Shown: positions 36,428 to 45,994, numbered from the stretch's first letter. The stretch: DNA of 64,000 nucleotides from Streptomyces halstedii (GCA_000720535.1 JOAZ01000003.1:62001-126000), one strand, 5' to 3'. Numbers and translations: made by a program. The notes: a model not told the origin generated them from the sequence alone.

Positions 36428-37435
36428 TCAGTGGAAGATGCCGCTGTAGGCGTTGAGCGCGGGCTGGCCTCCGAGGTGGGCGTACAGGACGTTCGAGTCC
36501 TTGGGGATCTCGCCGCCGCGCACCAGGTCGATGAGTCCGGCCATGGACTTGCCCTCGTAGACCGGGTCGATGATCATGCCTTGGAGCCGGCCGGTGAGCT
36601 TGATGGCATCGATGGTGGACTCGACCGGGATGCCGTAGAGATCCCCGGCCCAGCCCTCCAGCACCGTGATCTCGTCGTCCCTCACGTCCCGGTCCAGGCC
36701 GATGAGTTCAGCGGTGTTACGGGCGATCCTCGCCACCTGGTCGCGGGTCTCGGCTATCTTCGCCGACGCGTCGATGCCCAGTACCCGGCGCGGCCGGTCC
36801 TGGCCCGCGAATCCCGCGATCATTCCGGCCTGCGTGCTGCCGGTGACGCTGCACACCACGATGGTGTCGAAGAAGACGCCCAGTTCCTCTTCCTGCCGTC
36901 GCACTTCGCGGGCCCAGTTGGCGAAGCCCAGGCCGCCCAGCGGGTGGTCCGATCCGCCGGCGGGGATCGCGTACGGTGTGCCGCCCGCCGCCCGTACGTC
37001 GTCCAGGGCCTGGCGCCAGCTGTCCTTGACGCCGATGCCGAACCCGGCCCGCACCAACCGCACGTCGGCGCCCATGACACGGGAGAGCAGGATGTTGCCG
37101 ACCTTGTCGTTGACCGCGTCCGGCCAGTCCACCCAGCTCTCCTGGATCAGTACCGCCTTCAGCCCCGCACCGGCGGCCACGGCCGCCACCTGCCGGGTGT
37201 GGTTGGACTGCACACCGCCGATGCTGACGAGGGTGTCCGCGCCCTGCCGTAGCGCGTCGGGGAGCAGATACTCCAGCTTGCGGGTCTTGTTGCCGCCGTA
37301 GGCCAGCCCGGCGTTGCAGTCCTCGCGCTTCGCCCAGATGCGGGCCCCGCCGAGATGGTCGCTCAGCCGGTCCAGCGGATGCACCGGGCTGGGGCCGAAC
37401 AGAAGGGGGTAACGCTCGAAGTCGTCCAGGGACAT
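36428..37435 (-). CDS. acdS: 1-aminocyclopropane-1-carboxylate deaminase
   Basis: 335-aa PLP enzyme that splits ACC, the plant ethylene precursor, into 2-oxobutyrate and ammonia. The PLP lysine lies in [11 protein letters not shown] (about residue 50), with [54 protein letters not shown] and [13 protein letters not shown]. The Tyr-Glu of VYEGKS and the Leu of HLGG are the residues separating true ACC deaminase from D-cysteine desulfhydrase. GAGGAG precedes the ATG at 37435. It follows the GntR gene by 79 bp on the same strand, so it is probably an operon controlled by that regulator. Confidence 0.94.
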   Translation of the reverse strand: MSLDDFERYPLLFGPSPVHPLDRLSDHLGGARIWAKREDCNAGLAYGGNKTRKLEYLLPDALRQGADTLVSIGGVQSNHTRQVAAVAAGAGLKAVLIQESWVDWPDAVNDKVGNILLSRVMGADVRLVRAGFGIGVKDSWRQALDDVRAAGGTPYAIPAGGSDHPLGGLGFANWAREVRRQEEELGVFFDTIVVCSVTGSTQAGMIAGFAGQDRPRRVLGIDASAKIAETRDQVARIARNTAELIGLDRDVRDDEITVLEGWAGDLYGIPVESTIDAIKLTGRLQGMIIDPVYEGKSMAGLIDLVRGGEIPKDSNVLYAHLGGQPALNAYSGIFH

Positions 37436-37514
37436 CGGGGCTCCTCGCGGTAGGTCCGGCCCTGCGCCTGAGGGCAGGGCCCGTGGTGGAGAGGCGATCA
37501 GGAGGAAAGGGGTG

Positions 37515-38315
37515 TCATCGCCCCGGTGCGTGGCCGAGCGGCGCTTCGTCGCCCGGCGCGTGGCCCGGTAGCGCGTGGTCCGGCGCGGGGTTGTCCGTTC
37601 CGTTGCCGCCCGGTGCCCGGCCGCCCGCCGTGGCGTCGCCCGGCTCGTCGCCGGAGGCCGGCCAGGTGTCGAGCAGCGGCAGGAGCGTCTGCCAGTTCGC
37701 GCGGGTGGCGGCGACCGCGCCTTCGACGTCTCCGGCCGCGCACAGCGCGATGATCCGTTCATGCTGAGCGACCGATCCGCGACCGCTCAACGAGGAGAAG
37801 CGCAACCGCTCCAGGCGTCGCAGCACGGGCGTGAACTGATCGAGGACGGTGCGTACGGCCTCGTTCGCGCAGGCGGCCACGGCCACGTGGTGGAAGTCGT
37901 CATCGGCTTCGAGCGCCATGTCGGCGTCGTTGCGCCGCAAGGCGTCGGCGAAGCGCGCGTTCGCCTCGCGCATGGCGTCGAACTCGGCGGCGTCCAGGTG
38001 CGGGACCGCCTCCCGGACGGCCAGCTCATGCATGGCCGACGTGACCGACTGCGCGGCGCGCACGGCGCGCACGTCCAGCGGGCTGACGATCGTGTAGCGA
38101 CCGGGCTTCGTCTGCACCAGGCCCGTCTGCTCCAGCCGCGTCAGGGCCTCGCGGACCGGCGTGCGGCTGACCCCCAGCCAGGCCACCAGGTCGCCGTCGT
38201 TGAGACGTTCGCCGGGGACGAGCGTGCCGTCGACGATGGCGTCACGGATGGCGCGGTAGGCGCTCTCCCGGAGGAGTGGCCGGGAGACGAGGCCCCGGCT
38301 GTGCGGAACTGGCAT
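37515..38315 (-). CDS. GntR-family (FadR/FCD) regulator of acdS
   Basis: 266 aa. A GntR winged helix ([40 protein letters not shown]) is followed by an FCD effector domain ([20 protein letters not shown] with DDDFHHVAV and QHERIIAL, whose His/Asp residues bind metal or ligand) and a Pro/Gly-rich tail of about 45 residues. The ATG at 38315 has no ribosome site but sits 31 nt after a TTGACA, consistent with a leaderless mRNA. A perfect palindrome overlaps the start. It lies just upstream of acdS. Confidence 0.9.
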   Translation of the reverse strand: MPVPHSRGLVSRPLLRESAYRAIRDAIVDGTLVPGERLNDGDLVAWLGVSRTPVREALTRLEQTGLVQTKPGRYTIVSPLDVRAVRAAQSVTSAMHELAVREAVPHLDAAEFDAMREANARFADALRRNDADMALEADDDFHHVAVAACANEAVRTVLDQFTPVLRRLERLRFSSLSGRGSVAQHERIIALCAAGDVEGAVAATRANWQTLLPLLDTWPASGDEPGDATAGGRAPGGNGTDNPAPDHALPGHAPGDEAPLGHAPGR

Positions 38316-38351
38316 GCAATATATTGCATGACGCCGCGATCGAACTGTCAA
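38313..38351 (-). promoter_or_regulatory. GntR-acdS promoter overlapping its own operator
   Basis: On the minus strand TTGACA (38351-38346), 17 nt, TGCAAT (38328-38323), then ATG at 38315. The palindrome ATGCAATATATTGCAT (38314-38329) covers the -10 and the start codon. Transcription would begin at or next to the A of ATG. Confidence 0.65.
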
Positions 38352-38685
38352 GAGGCGGGCGGTCGGCCTGTGAAGGACACCGGCGCCGCTGCGGCGGTCG
38401 GCGTGCGTCCGCGGACCTGACCGGCCGGCCCCGCTCGGCTCTCACGTACGGACGTGACCGTGCGGCGAGCAGGGGGCCGCCCGTGTCGTGGCTGCCCCCG
38501 GTCGCGGCCGGGGCTACCCGCGTCGCGGCCTCAACAGGGCGGCCCCGGGCGACCGTTCATCGTCCCGTACGCCCGCGGAAATCCTCGCCGCGACGGCCCG
38601 CGCAGGGCGTTGCCCTCAGCGGCGGGAGGGCATCCGGGCCATGAGGTCCGAGCGGCCGCGCCAGAGGGTCACAGGTGTACGCGGC
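38352..38685. other. Intergenic, nothing recognised
   Basis: About 330 bp between two minus-strand genes. It is very GC-rich, with no supported gene or clear hairpin. Confidence 0.4.
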
Positions 38686-39495
38686 TCACACCTTGCGGGC
38701 CACCGCTCCGTACATGGCGATGGCCCGGCCGTCCACGCCGTCCTGTTCAGCGCCGGGCCGCCACGTGTGGACCTGGGTCACGCCGGGCTCGACCAGTTCC
38801 GTCCCGTCGAAGAACGAGGAAGCGACCCGTAGGTCGCGGAGCACCATCGGCATACCCTGCCGGGTGTACTCCTCCGACACCCGACCGACCTCCTCGGGCG
38901 CGAAGTCCCCGGTGCCGATGGTCATCGCCAGGTGGCTGCCCGGGGGCAGCGGATCCAGCAGCCGCCTCACCAGACGCCGGTCGTGCGGGGGCATGATGAA
39001 GTGGAGGACCCCCACGATCATCAGGCCGACCGGCTTGTCCAGGTCGATCAGCGACCGGAACTCCGGGCTTTCCAGAATCGCCTCGGGATCGTGCATGTCG
39101 GCGTCGACGTAGGCGGTGGCACCCTCGGCCGAACCCTGTAGAAGCGCGCGGGCGTGCGCGAGGACGATGGGATCGTTGTCGACGTAGACCACGCGCGACT
39201 CCGGCGCCACCTCCTGCACCACCTCGTGCAGATTGGGGGCGGTGGGCAGGCCGGTTCCGATGTCGAGGAACTGGCGGATGCCCCGCTCCTGGGCGAGGTA
39301 GCGGCCGGCCCGGTGCATGAACCGCCGGTTCTCCCTCATGTGCACGGGGAGCGCGGGCCAGTGGCGGCACATCGCGTCGCCCGCCTCGGCATCGACCGGA
39401 TAGTGGTCCTTGCCGCCCAGGATGTAGTCGTACACCCGCGCGGAGTGCGCCGTCGAGGTGTCTATCCGCTGTGTCCGCTCGTGTAAACCAGCCAT
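38686..39495 (-). CDS. SAM-dependent methyltransferase, DUF574 type
   Basis: 269-aa protein of the actinobacterial DUF574 (PF04672) methyltransferase family. The diagnostic N-terminal ARVYDYILGGKDHYPVDAEA is followed by motif I QFLDIGTGLPTAPNLHEVVQ, the acidic VVYVDNDPIVLAHARALL and VGVLHFIMP. Members are numerous in Streptomyces and lie near conserved regulatory (cvn-like) or secondary loci; substrates are unknown. GAGGAACG precedes the ATG at 39495. Monocistronic. Confidence 0.9.
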   Translation of the reverse strand: MAGLHERTQRIDTSTAHSARVYDYILGGKDHYPVDAEAGDAMCRHWPALPVHMRENRRFMHRAGRYLAQERGIRQFLDIGTGLPTAPNLHEVVQEVAPESRVVYVDNDPIVLAHARALLQGSAEGATAYVDADMHDPEAILESPEFRSLIDLDKPVGLMIVGVLHFIMPPHDRRLVRRLLDPLPPGSHLAMTIGTGDFAPEEVGRVSEEYTRQGMPMVLRDLRVASSFFDGTELVEPGVTQVHTWRPGAEQDGVDGRAIAMYGAVARKV

Positions 39496-39778
39496 GCCGT
39501 TCCGTTCCTCGCTCTTGTGCTCGTGCTCGTGCTCATGTGGTCGATGAGGCCCACCGACCGTATCGCGCGCGCCCCGGCGTTCAACAGCCCGCGGGCACCG
39601 GCCGGAAGGAGCGATGCCGCCCCTCCACCGGCCGCCCCTCCACGGGCCTCACCCATCGGCCGCTCACCGTGACAGCCCTGAGACATTCTCCGCGAGAACG
39701 CGCGGGCAGAGATCGTGTTGACCATGGTTCTGACGGAGGACATCCGCGGAGCCATTACAAGCAAGGCAAGGAATGCTC

Positions 39779-40285
39779 ATGACGCGTATCAATCGGAAGG
39801 TCGCCGTCGCTCTCGCCGCCACGGTGCTCGCGGGTACCGCGGGCGGGGGAATCGCGCAGGCCTCGTCGGCGACGAGCGGTGGCCTCGCCCCCTCCGCGTG
39901 CCGTCCGGCGAACCACATCGCGAAAATCACCCACGCGCCCAGCAGTTCGGGGCACCACCACTACCGTGTCACCCTGACCGCCCCACGCGGGTACGAGCCG
40001 TGCACCCTGGCCGGCTCCCCCACCGGGGTGCGGTTCTCCGCCGACGGTACGGAGAGCGGGATCACGGCCGGCCGCTACGGCGACCAGAAGACGGCCGTGT
40101 CCTTCGGACCGGGGCATCCGGTGCACTTCGACATCCAGGTCCCCAACACCGGCCGCGCCACCGCCGCGGACGAGGTGGCCTTCACTCTCCAGGCTCCGGG
40201 CGGGGAGATCCCCGGGACCTCCTTCGCCGAGGGCGAGATCACGGTGGCCGAAGGCACCCTCGTCGGCCCGGTGCTGAGCGGCTGA
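39779..40285 (+). CDS. Secreted DUF4232 domain protein
   Basis: 168 aa with a signal peptide (INRKVAVALAATVLAGTAGG to about IAQASS) and a beta-rich DUF4232 domain, in which PCTLAGSPTGVRF is the typical conserved strand-loop; two cysteines (SACRPANH, EPCTLAG) could form its disulfide. AAGGA 6 nt upstream selects the ATG at 39779 over the one at 39773. It is probably extracellular. Function unknown. Convergent with the DUF916 gene. Confidence 0.82.
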   Translation: MTRINRKVAVALAATVLAGTAGGGIAQASSATSGGLAPSACRPANHIAKITHAPSSSGHHHYRVTLTAPRGYEPCTLAGSPTGVRFSADGTESGITAGRYGDQKTAVSFGPGHPVHFDIQVPNTGRATAADEVAFTLQAPGGEIPGTSFAEGEITVAEGTLVGPVLSG

Positions 40286-40474
40286 CCTCCGTCCGCGCGT
40301 GGCCGGGGCGTCCTGCGGTAGTCGCTCTGCGGGCGGGGCGCCCCGCCCGGCGACACCGGGCACCGCGCTCCGCACTCCGTCGGTACGTCTCCGCGCGCGT
40401 GACACCGCCGCCGTCACGGGGTCAGTCCTCGCCCCACGGACGGACACCGTGCTCCGCCACGCGCGCTCTTCCTC

Positions 40475-40519
40475 CCTGTCGTGCGGGAACCTGTCGTGCT
40501 GGAACCTGTCGTGCGGGAA
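40475..40519. repeat. Three 15-bp tandem repeats
   Basis: CCTGTCGTGCGGGAA three times in a row, the middle copy with one G-to-T change. It lies in the 311-bp gap between two convergent genes, which holds no other recognisable feature. Confidence 0.8.
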
Positions 40520-40596
40520 CCGAGGGCCCGGGATCCCCACGAGAGAGGTGTCGCCGATCGGGCACCGGGTGTGCGTTTTCGCGGCGTTCCCGGTCG

Positions 40597-41670
40597 TCAG
40601 GCCCGCTGTCCGGCGTTCTCCCGCAGCGCTTGGTCCACCGCCTCGCGTACCCGCTCCTCCTCCCGCTCGGCCCGCCGGGCGCGACGGCGCCGCGTCAGCA
40701 CGAACGCCGCCACGGCCGCGGCCACGACGAGGATCAGGATCACGAGCGCGGTCCACGGGACGGCCCAGCCGTGCCCCGTGGCCCGTACGGGATCGAGCGC
40801 GGTGGTGGAACCGGCCGCGTCGGTGATGAGCGGGGTGACGGCGGCGGTGGCGGTGAGCCGGAAGGCGGGGGTGACGCCGTGGACGGGGACCGTGACCTTC
40901 CAGCGCTCGCCGGGCAGCAGCTCCGGCGGCGCCGCGACATCCGCCGCGTCGGTGCTCAGCGTCCCGAAGGGGCCGGTGAGGGTGACCTTCTGGGTGCCGG
41001 AGAGCAGGGCGTTGCCGGTGTTGTGGAGGGTGTACGTGACCGTGGCGTCGCCCCGGGCGAACGGGTTGGCCGATCCGTCGTACCCGACGCGCACGTCCTC
41101 GATCGCGAGGGCGGGCCGCAGGGCTCCGCTGACGCGCAGCTTGATCCGGATGCCGAGGCGCCGGTCGACCGCGATGCCCTCGGTGTCGTCGGACTGCTTG
41201 AGTGAGGTGAGGATGCCGCCCACGTAGTCGCCGGGGGTCGCGTCGCGCGGGACCGTGACGGTGAAGGGGATCTCGGCGCTCTTGCCCGGGGCTATCTCCA
41301 CGCTCGTCCTGGGGGTGTGGACCCAGGAGCCGATGGAGCGGGACTTCTTGTCCTGGGTGAGGAGGTCGAGGCCGCCCTTGTCCGTGGTGTAGCCGTCGGC
41401 CGCGTAGACCGCCAGGCGCAGCGGTTCCTTGCCGTGGTTGGCGACGACCATCGCGTCCTCGGCCTCGCCGCCCGGGTTGACGCCGTAGCTGAAGCTCGAC
41501 CGGTCGTCCCCGTAGTCGTTCGCCGCCGTCCGGACCGTCCAGGTGACGTCGCCTCCGGCCGCCAGGGCCGGAGCGGTGAACATGCCGGACACCAGGGCCG
41601 CGAGCAGGGCGAGGAGGGCGGTGCGGGCGAGGGCGGGGAGGGGGCGGCGAGGTGGTGCCACTGCGTACAT
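40597..41670 (-). CDS. DUF916 (WxL-interacting) surface protein
   Basis: 357 aa. Signal peptide (ALARTALLALLAALVSGMFT), a DUF916-like beta domain (FSYGVNPGGEAEDAMVVANH, IAPGKSAEIPFTVTVPRDAT then PGDYVGGIL), a second Ig-like domain (RGDATVTYTLHNTGNALLSG), one transmembrane helix (VPWTALVILILVVAAAVAAF) and a basic cytoplasmic tail. In Firmicutes, DUF916 proteins bind WxL-domain proteins on peptidoglycan. It follows the metallophosphoesterase gene on the same strand by 73 bp, and that protein ends in a WxL-like domain, so they probably form a membrane-tethered complex. Confidence 0.85.
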   Translation of the reverse strand: MYAVAPPRRPLPALARTALLALLAALVSGMFTAPALAAGGDVTWTVRTAANDYGDDRSSFSYGVNPGGEAEDAMVVANHGKEPLRLAVYAADGYTTDKGGLDLLTQDKKSRSIGSWVHTPRTSVEIAPGKSAEIPFTVTVPRDATPGDYVGGILTSLKQSDDTEGIAVDRRLGIRIKLRVSGALRPALAIEDVRVGYDGSANPFARGDATVTYTLHNTGNALLSGTQKVTLTGPFGTLSTDAADVAAPPELLPGERWKVTVPVHGVTPAFRLTATAAVTPLITDAAGSTTALDPVRATGHGWAVPWTALVILILVVAAAVAAFVLTRRRRARRAEREEERVREAVDQALRENAGQRA

Positions 41671-41743
41671 GGGGTCTCTCTCGGAAGGGGGGCGTGGCGG
41701 GCTCCGGCGAACCGGGGCCCGCCACGCCGGTGGAGCGGGAACG

Positions 41744-43720
41744 TCAGCTGCTCAGCGCGGTGACGGTGAGGGTGGCGCGGTAGCCGCCCTTCTGGACCGT
41801 GTCAGGGATCTTGAGGGCCAGGTCGGCACCGAGCTTGGCGGTACCGCGGGGGTGGCCCTGGGGCGCGGAGCCGAGGCCGCGCGAGATGGACAGGCCCTGC
41901 CCCTTGCCGTCGTAGCCGGAGGCGACCGGCGAGCCGGCCTGGGCGCCGGCGCCCTGGTCGAGCACGTACGGCTTCCAGCCCAGGTAGGAGCCCGCGAACG
42001 TCTTCTCGGCGTCCTTGAACGCGCTCACGTCGGCCGAGACCGACCACGGGGAGAGCGAGCGGCGAGTGTCCGACACGAGGATCGGGTTGATCTTGCCGGA
42101 GGCGGTGAAGTGGTCACCGTTCTCCTCCTTGGCGGTACCGAGGTCCACCAGGCCGTTGTAGCCGTCGATGGTCCAGCCGAACTCGCCGGGCGCCACCTCG
42201 GGCACGTCCACCTGGAGGGACTGGCCGTCACCGTTGTACGGGTGGACGGTCACCTTGTCGACGACCGAGCCGACCGGCTGCGCGGCGGTGGTGTTCTTGC
42301 ACCAGTCGCCCTTGGACACCTGGGAGTTGGGAGCCTCGCAGGTGCCGCTGCGGAGGTTCTCCACGACGAGCTTGTCGTTGCGCACCCCCACCTTGACGTA
42401 GCTGCGGACGTGCTCCTGGTTCTGCACCGAGTTGTACCAGTAGCTGTCCGGGTTCAGCGGGTCGGGGCCGTTGCCCGCGCCGCTGGTGCCGCTGTTGTCG
42501 GGCGCGGTGATGTCGTAGTACTTAGAGCCCGAGGCGGAGTTGGCCGTGACGTACAGGACGCCGCCGGGGCCCGGGTAGACGTCGGACGCGCCGGGCTGCT
42601 CCTTCGCGTCGGCCTTCTCACCGTTCTTGATGAGGTAGCTGCGCGAGTAGCTGTGGTCGTGGCCCTGGAGGACCAGGTCGACGCCCAGCTCGGAGAAGGT
42701 CGTCGGGAAGTCGACCCGGCGGACCTTGTTGTCCTTGTCCTTGGCGTGCGAGGCCGGGGAGTAGATCGCGTGGTGGTAGACGAGCACCTTCCACTTGGCC
42801 TCGGAGCCGTGCTGGTTGATGACGTCGGTGACGTACTTGGTGTGCGCCTCGTCGCCCCCGCCGCCCTGGGAGGTGGCGTAGCTGTTGCTGTTGAGGTCGA
42901 TGAACAGCACATCCTTGTAGATGTACCAGTAGTTGCCGCCGGAGGTGTTGGACTCCGGGTTGCCGTTGGCGTACAGCGAGCCGGAACGGTCGGTGTTGGG
43001 CGTCGAGAAGTGCTGCTCGTACGCCTTGCCGCCGACGTCGTGGTTGCCGATGGTGGCGGCCCACGGGTACTGGCGGAGCTGGTCGGGCGCCAGGAAGGAG
43101 GTCCACTGGGACTCGTTGTTGGCGCTCTCGACCTGGTCGCCGCCGGAGACCAGGATCTCGGCCTTCGGGTTGGCCTTGGTGGCCACGTCGAGGGTGTCCT
43201 CCCAGCCGGCCTGGTCCTGCGCCAGGTCCCCGGATGAGCCGATCTGCGGGTCGCCGAGGAAGAGGAAGTCGTACTCGCCCTCGAAGTCCTGCGTGGTGAA
43301 GGAGTACGCCTTCGACCAGTTGCCCTCGGTGCCGACGCGGTAGGAGTAAGCGGTGTTCTCCTTCAGGCCGGTGATGGTGGCGTTGCGGTTGTAGCCGCCG
43401 CTGCCGGCGATGTTCGCGGCGCCCAGCGCGTCGAAGACGGCGGAGTCGGCGGGGAACTCGCCGCCGGTGAGGCGCGCGGTGGGGGCGAGCTGGACCTTCT
43501 GCGCGGTGTCGGCGGAGGAGTACCAGTTGACGGTGCGCTGGGCCTCGTTGGCGCCGACGCCCAGGACGATGCCGGAGAGGGTGGAGGATTCGGCCGCGGC
43601 GGCCGGTGCGGCCTGTCCGCCCGCGAAGGCCACGGTCAGACCGAGGAACGCGGCGGTCGCGCCGGTGGCCACACGGTGCCGCACAGGCCCACGGGCCTGC
43701 GGGGAAGAGTTCGATCTCAT
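41744..43720 (-). CDS. Secreted metallophosphoesterase with WxL-like C-terminus
   Basis: About 658 aa. Signal peptide to AAPAAAAESS; a purple-acid-phosphatase-type fibronectin-like domain (IVLGVGANEAQRTVNWYSSA, GLKENTAYSYRVGTEGNW); then the calcineurin-like domain with metal ligands FLFLGDPQIGSS, VSGGDQVESA, TIGNHDVGG, VLVYHHAIYS and LVLQGHDHSYSRS. The last 130 residues resemble a WxL domain (RSLSPWSVSADVSAF, ending KGGYRATLTVTALSS). It is first in an operon with the DUF916 gene. The ATG at 43720 is selected by the signal peptide; its ribosome site is weak, and 43756 or 43765 remain possible. Confidence 0.9.
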   Translation of the reverse strand: MRSNSSPQARGPVRHRVATGATAAFLGLTVAFAGGQAAPAAAAESSTLSGIVLGVGANEAQRTVNWYSSADTAQKVQLAPTARLTGGEFPADSAVFDALGAANIAGSGGYNRNATITGLKENTAYSYRVGTEGNWSKAYSFTTQDFEGEYDFLFLGDPQIGSSGDLAQDQAGWEDTLDVATKANPKAEILVSGGDQVESANNESQWTSFLAPDQLRQYPWAATIGNHDVGGKAYEQHFSTPNTDRSGSLYANGNPESNTSGGNYWYIYKDVLFIDLNSNSYATSQGGGGDEAHTKYVTDVINQHGSEAKWKVLVYHHAIYSPASHAKDKDNKVRRVDFPTTFSELGVDLVLQGHDHSYSRSYLIKNGEKADAKEQPGASDVYPGPGGVLYVTANSASGSKYYDITAPDNSGTSGAGNGPDPLNPDSYWYNSVQNQEHVRSYVKVGVRNDKLVVENLRSGTCEAPNSQVSKGDWCKNTTAAQPVGSVVDKVTVHPYNGDGQSLQVDVPEVAPGEFGWTIDGYNGLVDLGTAKEENGDHFTASGKINPILVSDTRRSLSPWSVSADVSAFKDAEKTFAGSYLGWKPYVLDQGAGAQAGSPVASGYDGKGQGLSISRGLGSAPQGHPRGTAKLGADLALKIPDTVQKGGYRATLTVTALSS

Positions 43721-43855
43721 GAAGTGTCGTTTCTTCTGTGTACGAACGGTGCGCATGCAGTGCACATGCGAGGGTGGACGCCACGCTGTCGGCGCCAGAT
43801 GAACGCCGCTTGAATGTGATCTTGGCGTGGGTTGAACATCACCGCTGACCTGCGC

Positions 43856-45067
43856 TTACGATCCGGTCACCCGCTGCGCGAACCAGACGAGGCCCATGAC
43901 GGCCACGCCCGCCGACAGCGTCCCGGTGGCCCACAGCGCGGCCCGGGGCGAGCGGCGTCCCAGCAGCAGGAGAAGGGGGAACAGCACGGCGATGACGGCG
44001 AGTTGGACGGCCTCGATGCCGATGTTGAACACCAGGAGGGACCACAGCAGCGTCCAGGACCACGCGGCCTCGATGCCGAGCGCCCCGGCGAAGCCGAGTC
44101 CGTGTACGAGTCCGAAGCAGAACACCACGCAGAGACGGGTCCATCCGGCGCGGTCCAGACCGAACCGGCCCCCGGTGGGCGCCTGGAGGTCGCCGACGTC
44201 GGTGCCGCGCCCGCGGATCCGCCACAGATGCCAGCCGGCGACCACGGCGATGGACAGGGCGATGACGGGTTCCACCAGGTCGGCGGGGACCTCGACCAGC
44301 CCCAGCGCGGCCAGCAGGAACGTCACCGAGTGGGCCAGGGTGAAGGCGGTGGCGGCGAGGACGACCTCGCGGGGCCGCCTGGACCCGGCGATGAGGGCGA
44401 GCAGGAACAGGATGTGGTCGGTGCCGGTCAACAGGTGTTCGGCGCCGAGCCGGAAGAACTCCCAGAAGCGCTCCGTCCAGGACTGGCCGACCGAGAAGGA
44501 CGGGTGCCCCGTGTCGAGGGCGGCGCTGCCCGTGAGGCCGTCGACGTCGTAGGTGACGATCGTCTTGGTTCCCTTGACGTACCCCTCCGAGTCGGGGAAG
44601 AGGGTGCTCCGGATCTCGTGGTCGCCGGTGCCGTGTCCGGCGCAGGTCCAGTCGAGCGTGAGAAGCGCGTAGGGCACGCCCTCCTCACGGCCCGTCCGGA
44701 ACGCGCCCGCGGGGGCCGGTTCGCAGGCGGTGCCGCCCGTGGTGACCGTGAAGCGCTGGGTGACGTAGCCGACGGCGGTCTCGCGGTGGGCGTCGAGGGC
44801 CGCGGACCGCGCGTCGGCGTCCCCGTTCTCGAACGCGTCGGTTCCGTCCCGGAAGAGGGGGTCGTCGTCGCCCGCGTCGGCGGCCGAGACGACGAGAAGG
44901 TCGTACTCCAGTTTCAGTTCGGTCCGGATCGGGCCGTCACGGCCGGCGGTGACGTGCGCGTACACGGTGGAGGTGAAGCCATGGGCGGCGGCGGGCCGCA
45001 CGAGGCCGAGGAAGAGGAGAACCGCCGCTGCGAAGGTGAGCAGAAGACGGCGGACACGGTGTGACAT
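43856..45067 (-). CDS. HupE/UreJ-family membrane protein, possible nickel permease
   Basis: 403 aa. Signal peptide (LLLTFAAAVLLFLGLVRPAA), an extracellular beta-rich domain of about 180 residues, then six or seven transmembrane segments with the HupE signature GAEHLLTGTDHILFLLALI and FGLVHGLGFAGALG. HupE/UreJ proteins are nickel (or cobalt) transporters linked to hydrogenase or urease. AAGGAG precedes the ATG at 45067. It lies between the phosphoesterase operon and a nickel-type ABC importer, 11 kb from the hydrogenase genes. Confidence 0.85.
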   Translation of the reverse strand: MSHRVRRLLLTFAAAVLLFLGLVRPAAAHGFTSTVYAHVTAGRDGPIRTELKLEYDLLVVSAADAGDDDPLFRDGTDAFENGDADARSAALDAHRETAVGYVTQRFTVTTGGTACEPAPAGAFRTGREEGVPYALLTLDWTCAGHGTGDHEIRSTLFPDSEGYVKGTKTIVTYDVDGLTGSAALDTGHPSFSVGQSWTERFWEFFRLGAEHLLTGTDHILFLLALIAGSRRPREVVLAATAFTLAHSVTFLLAALGLVEVPADLVEPVIALSIAVVAGWHLWRIRGRGTDVGDLQAPTGGRFGLDRAGWTRLCVVFCFGLVHGLGFAGALGIEAAWSWTLLWSLLVFNIGIEAVQLAVIAVLFPLLLLLGRRSPRAALWATGTLSAGVAVMGLVWFAQRVTGS

Positions 45068-45285
45068 GGGGCTCCTTGGGGTTGCCCGTGCACCGTGCTG
45101 GTCGCGGATGAACCGATGACGACCGAGCGGCGAATCATGAGAAAACAAACGTTCGACGGGGATCGGGGTGATGGAGATCGTGCGCGGTGGAAGCGCAGGA
45201 TGAGGGAGAAGCCGCGCCGTGCCATTCGCGCCCCGCGCTCCCGCCGGGCCGCCGCCGCGGACCCTTGCACCGGAGGACGATCGTC

Positions 45286-45954
45286 TTGCACCGCCCGCTC
45301 CTGGCCGCCGTACTGCTCGTGGCCGCCGCCCTGCTCACCGGATGCGCCTCGGGTGACGACTGGTCGAAGCCGCGCCCCGGCCCCGCCGCCGCCGGCGAAC
45401 TGGGCGTGGGATTCATCGATCCGGACTCCTCGCCCGCACCGGAGTCGACCGTCACACCGAGCCCGGGGTCGTGGTCCGGCGTCCGGCCCTCGGCCGGCAC
45501 GCGTGTCGTCCTGCTCACCGCGGGTCAGGACCGGCCCACGAAAGCCCTGGTGAAGGCGGTGAAGGCGTGGGCGAAGGACGAGGACGTCGATCTGCGGACG
45601 GTGACCGCCTCGGACGCCGCCGACCACGTGCCCGCCGTCACCCGGGCACTGGACCTGCGCCCGGACCTGATCGTCAGCGCCGGCAACGATCTCGTGGACC
45701 CGCTGGCGACGGTCAGTCCGAGCCATCTCGACCAGGAATTCCTGATCGTGGGGGCCGAACTCGCCGAACCCACCGAGAACGTGACGGCGGTCGACTGGTC
45801 GGGCGCGTCGTTCCGGGGGGAAGGGCTCGGCACGGCCTCGACGTACGACCCGGACTCCTTCACCGATGCCCGCTGCGCGGCCGCCGTCCGGGCGGGCGTG
45901 GCGGCGGTGCTGACGGGACACACCGGGATCGTCCTGTGGCTGGACGAGTTCTAG
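45286..45954 (+). CDS. Lipoprotein, BMP/periplasmic-binding-like
   Basis: 222-aa lipoprotein. HRPLLAAVLLVAAALLTGC gives a lipobox (LTGC), then a Pro-rich spacer and an alpha/beta domain of BMP (basic membrane protein) type: TRVVLLTAGQDRPTKALVKA, DLRPDLIVSAGNDLVDPLAT, EFLIVGAELAEP. TTG 45286 is chosen because GGAGGAC lies 6 nt upstream. The protein is shorter than usual BMP binding proteins (about 330 aa) and ends at a TAG inside a 12-bp repeat array, so it may be truncated. The ligand is unknown. Confidence 0.7.
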   Translation: MHRPLLAAVLLVAAALLTGCASGDDWSKPRPGPAAAGELGVGFIDPDSSPAPESTVTPSPGSWSGVRPSAGTRVVLLTAGQDRPTKALVKAVKAWAKDEDVDLRTVTASDAADHVPAVTRALDLRPDLIVSAGNDLVDPLATVSPSHLDQEFLIVGAELAEPTENVTAVDWSGASFRGEGLGTASTYDPDSFTDARCAAAVRAGVAAVLTGHTGIVLWLDEF

Positions 45955-45994
45955 GACGAGTTCCAGGACGAGTTCCAGGACGAGTTCCAGGACG
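45942..45994. repeat. Four 12-bp tandem repeats at the lipoprotein stop
   Basis: GGACGAGTTCCA units in tandem. The first unit differs by one base (TTCTAG for TTCCAG), which creates the lipoprotein gene's stop codon. Read through in frame, the array would encode repeats of DEFQ. Confidence 0.85.

Noticed and set aside
40475-40519. Possible CRISPR-like array
   Set aside because: Repeats are 15 bp and strictly tandem without spacers. The same applies to 45942-45994 and 30621-30679.
45068-45285. Possible Zur or Nur site upstream of hupE (AATCATGAGAAAACAAA)
   Set aside because: No inverted symmetry matching either consensus.
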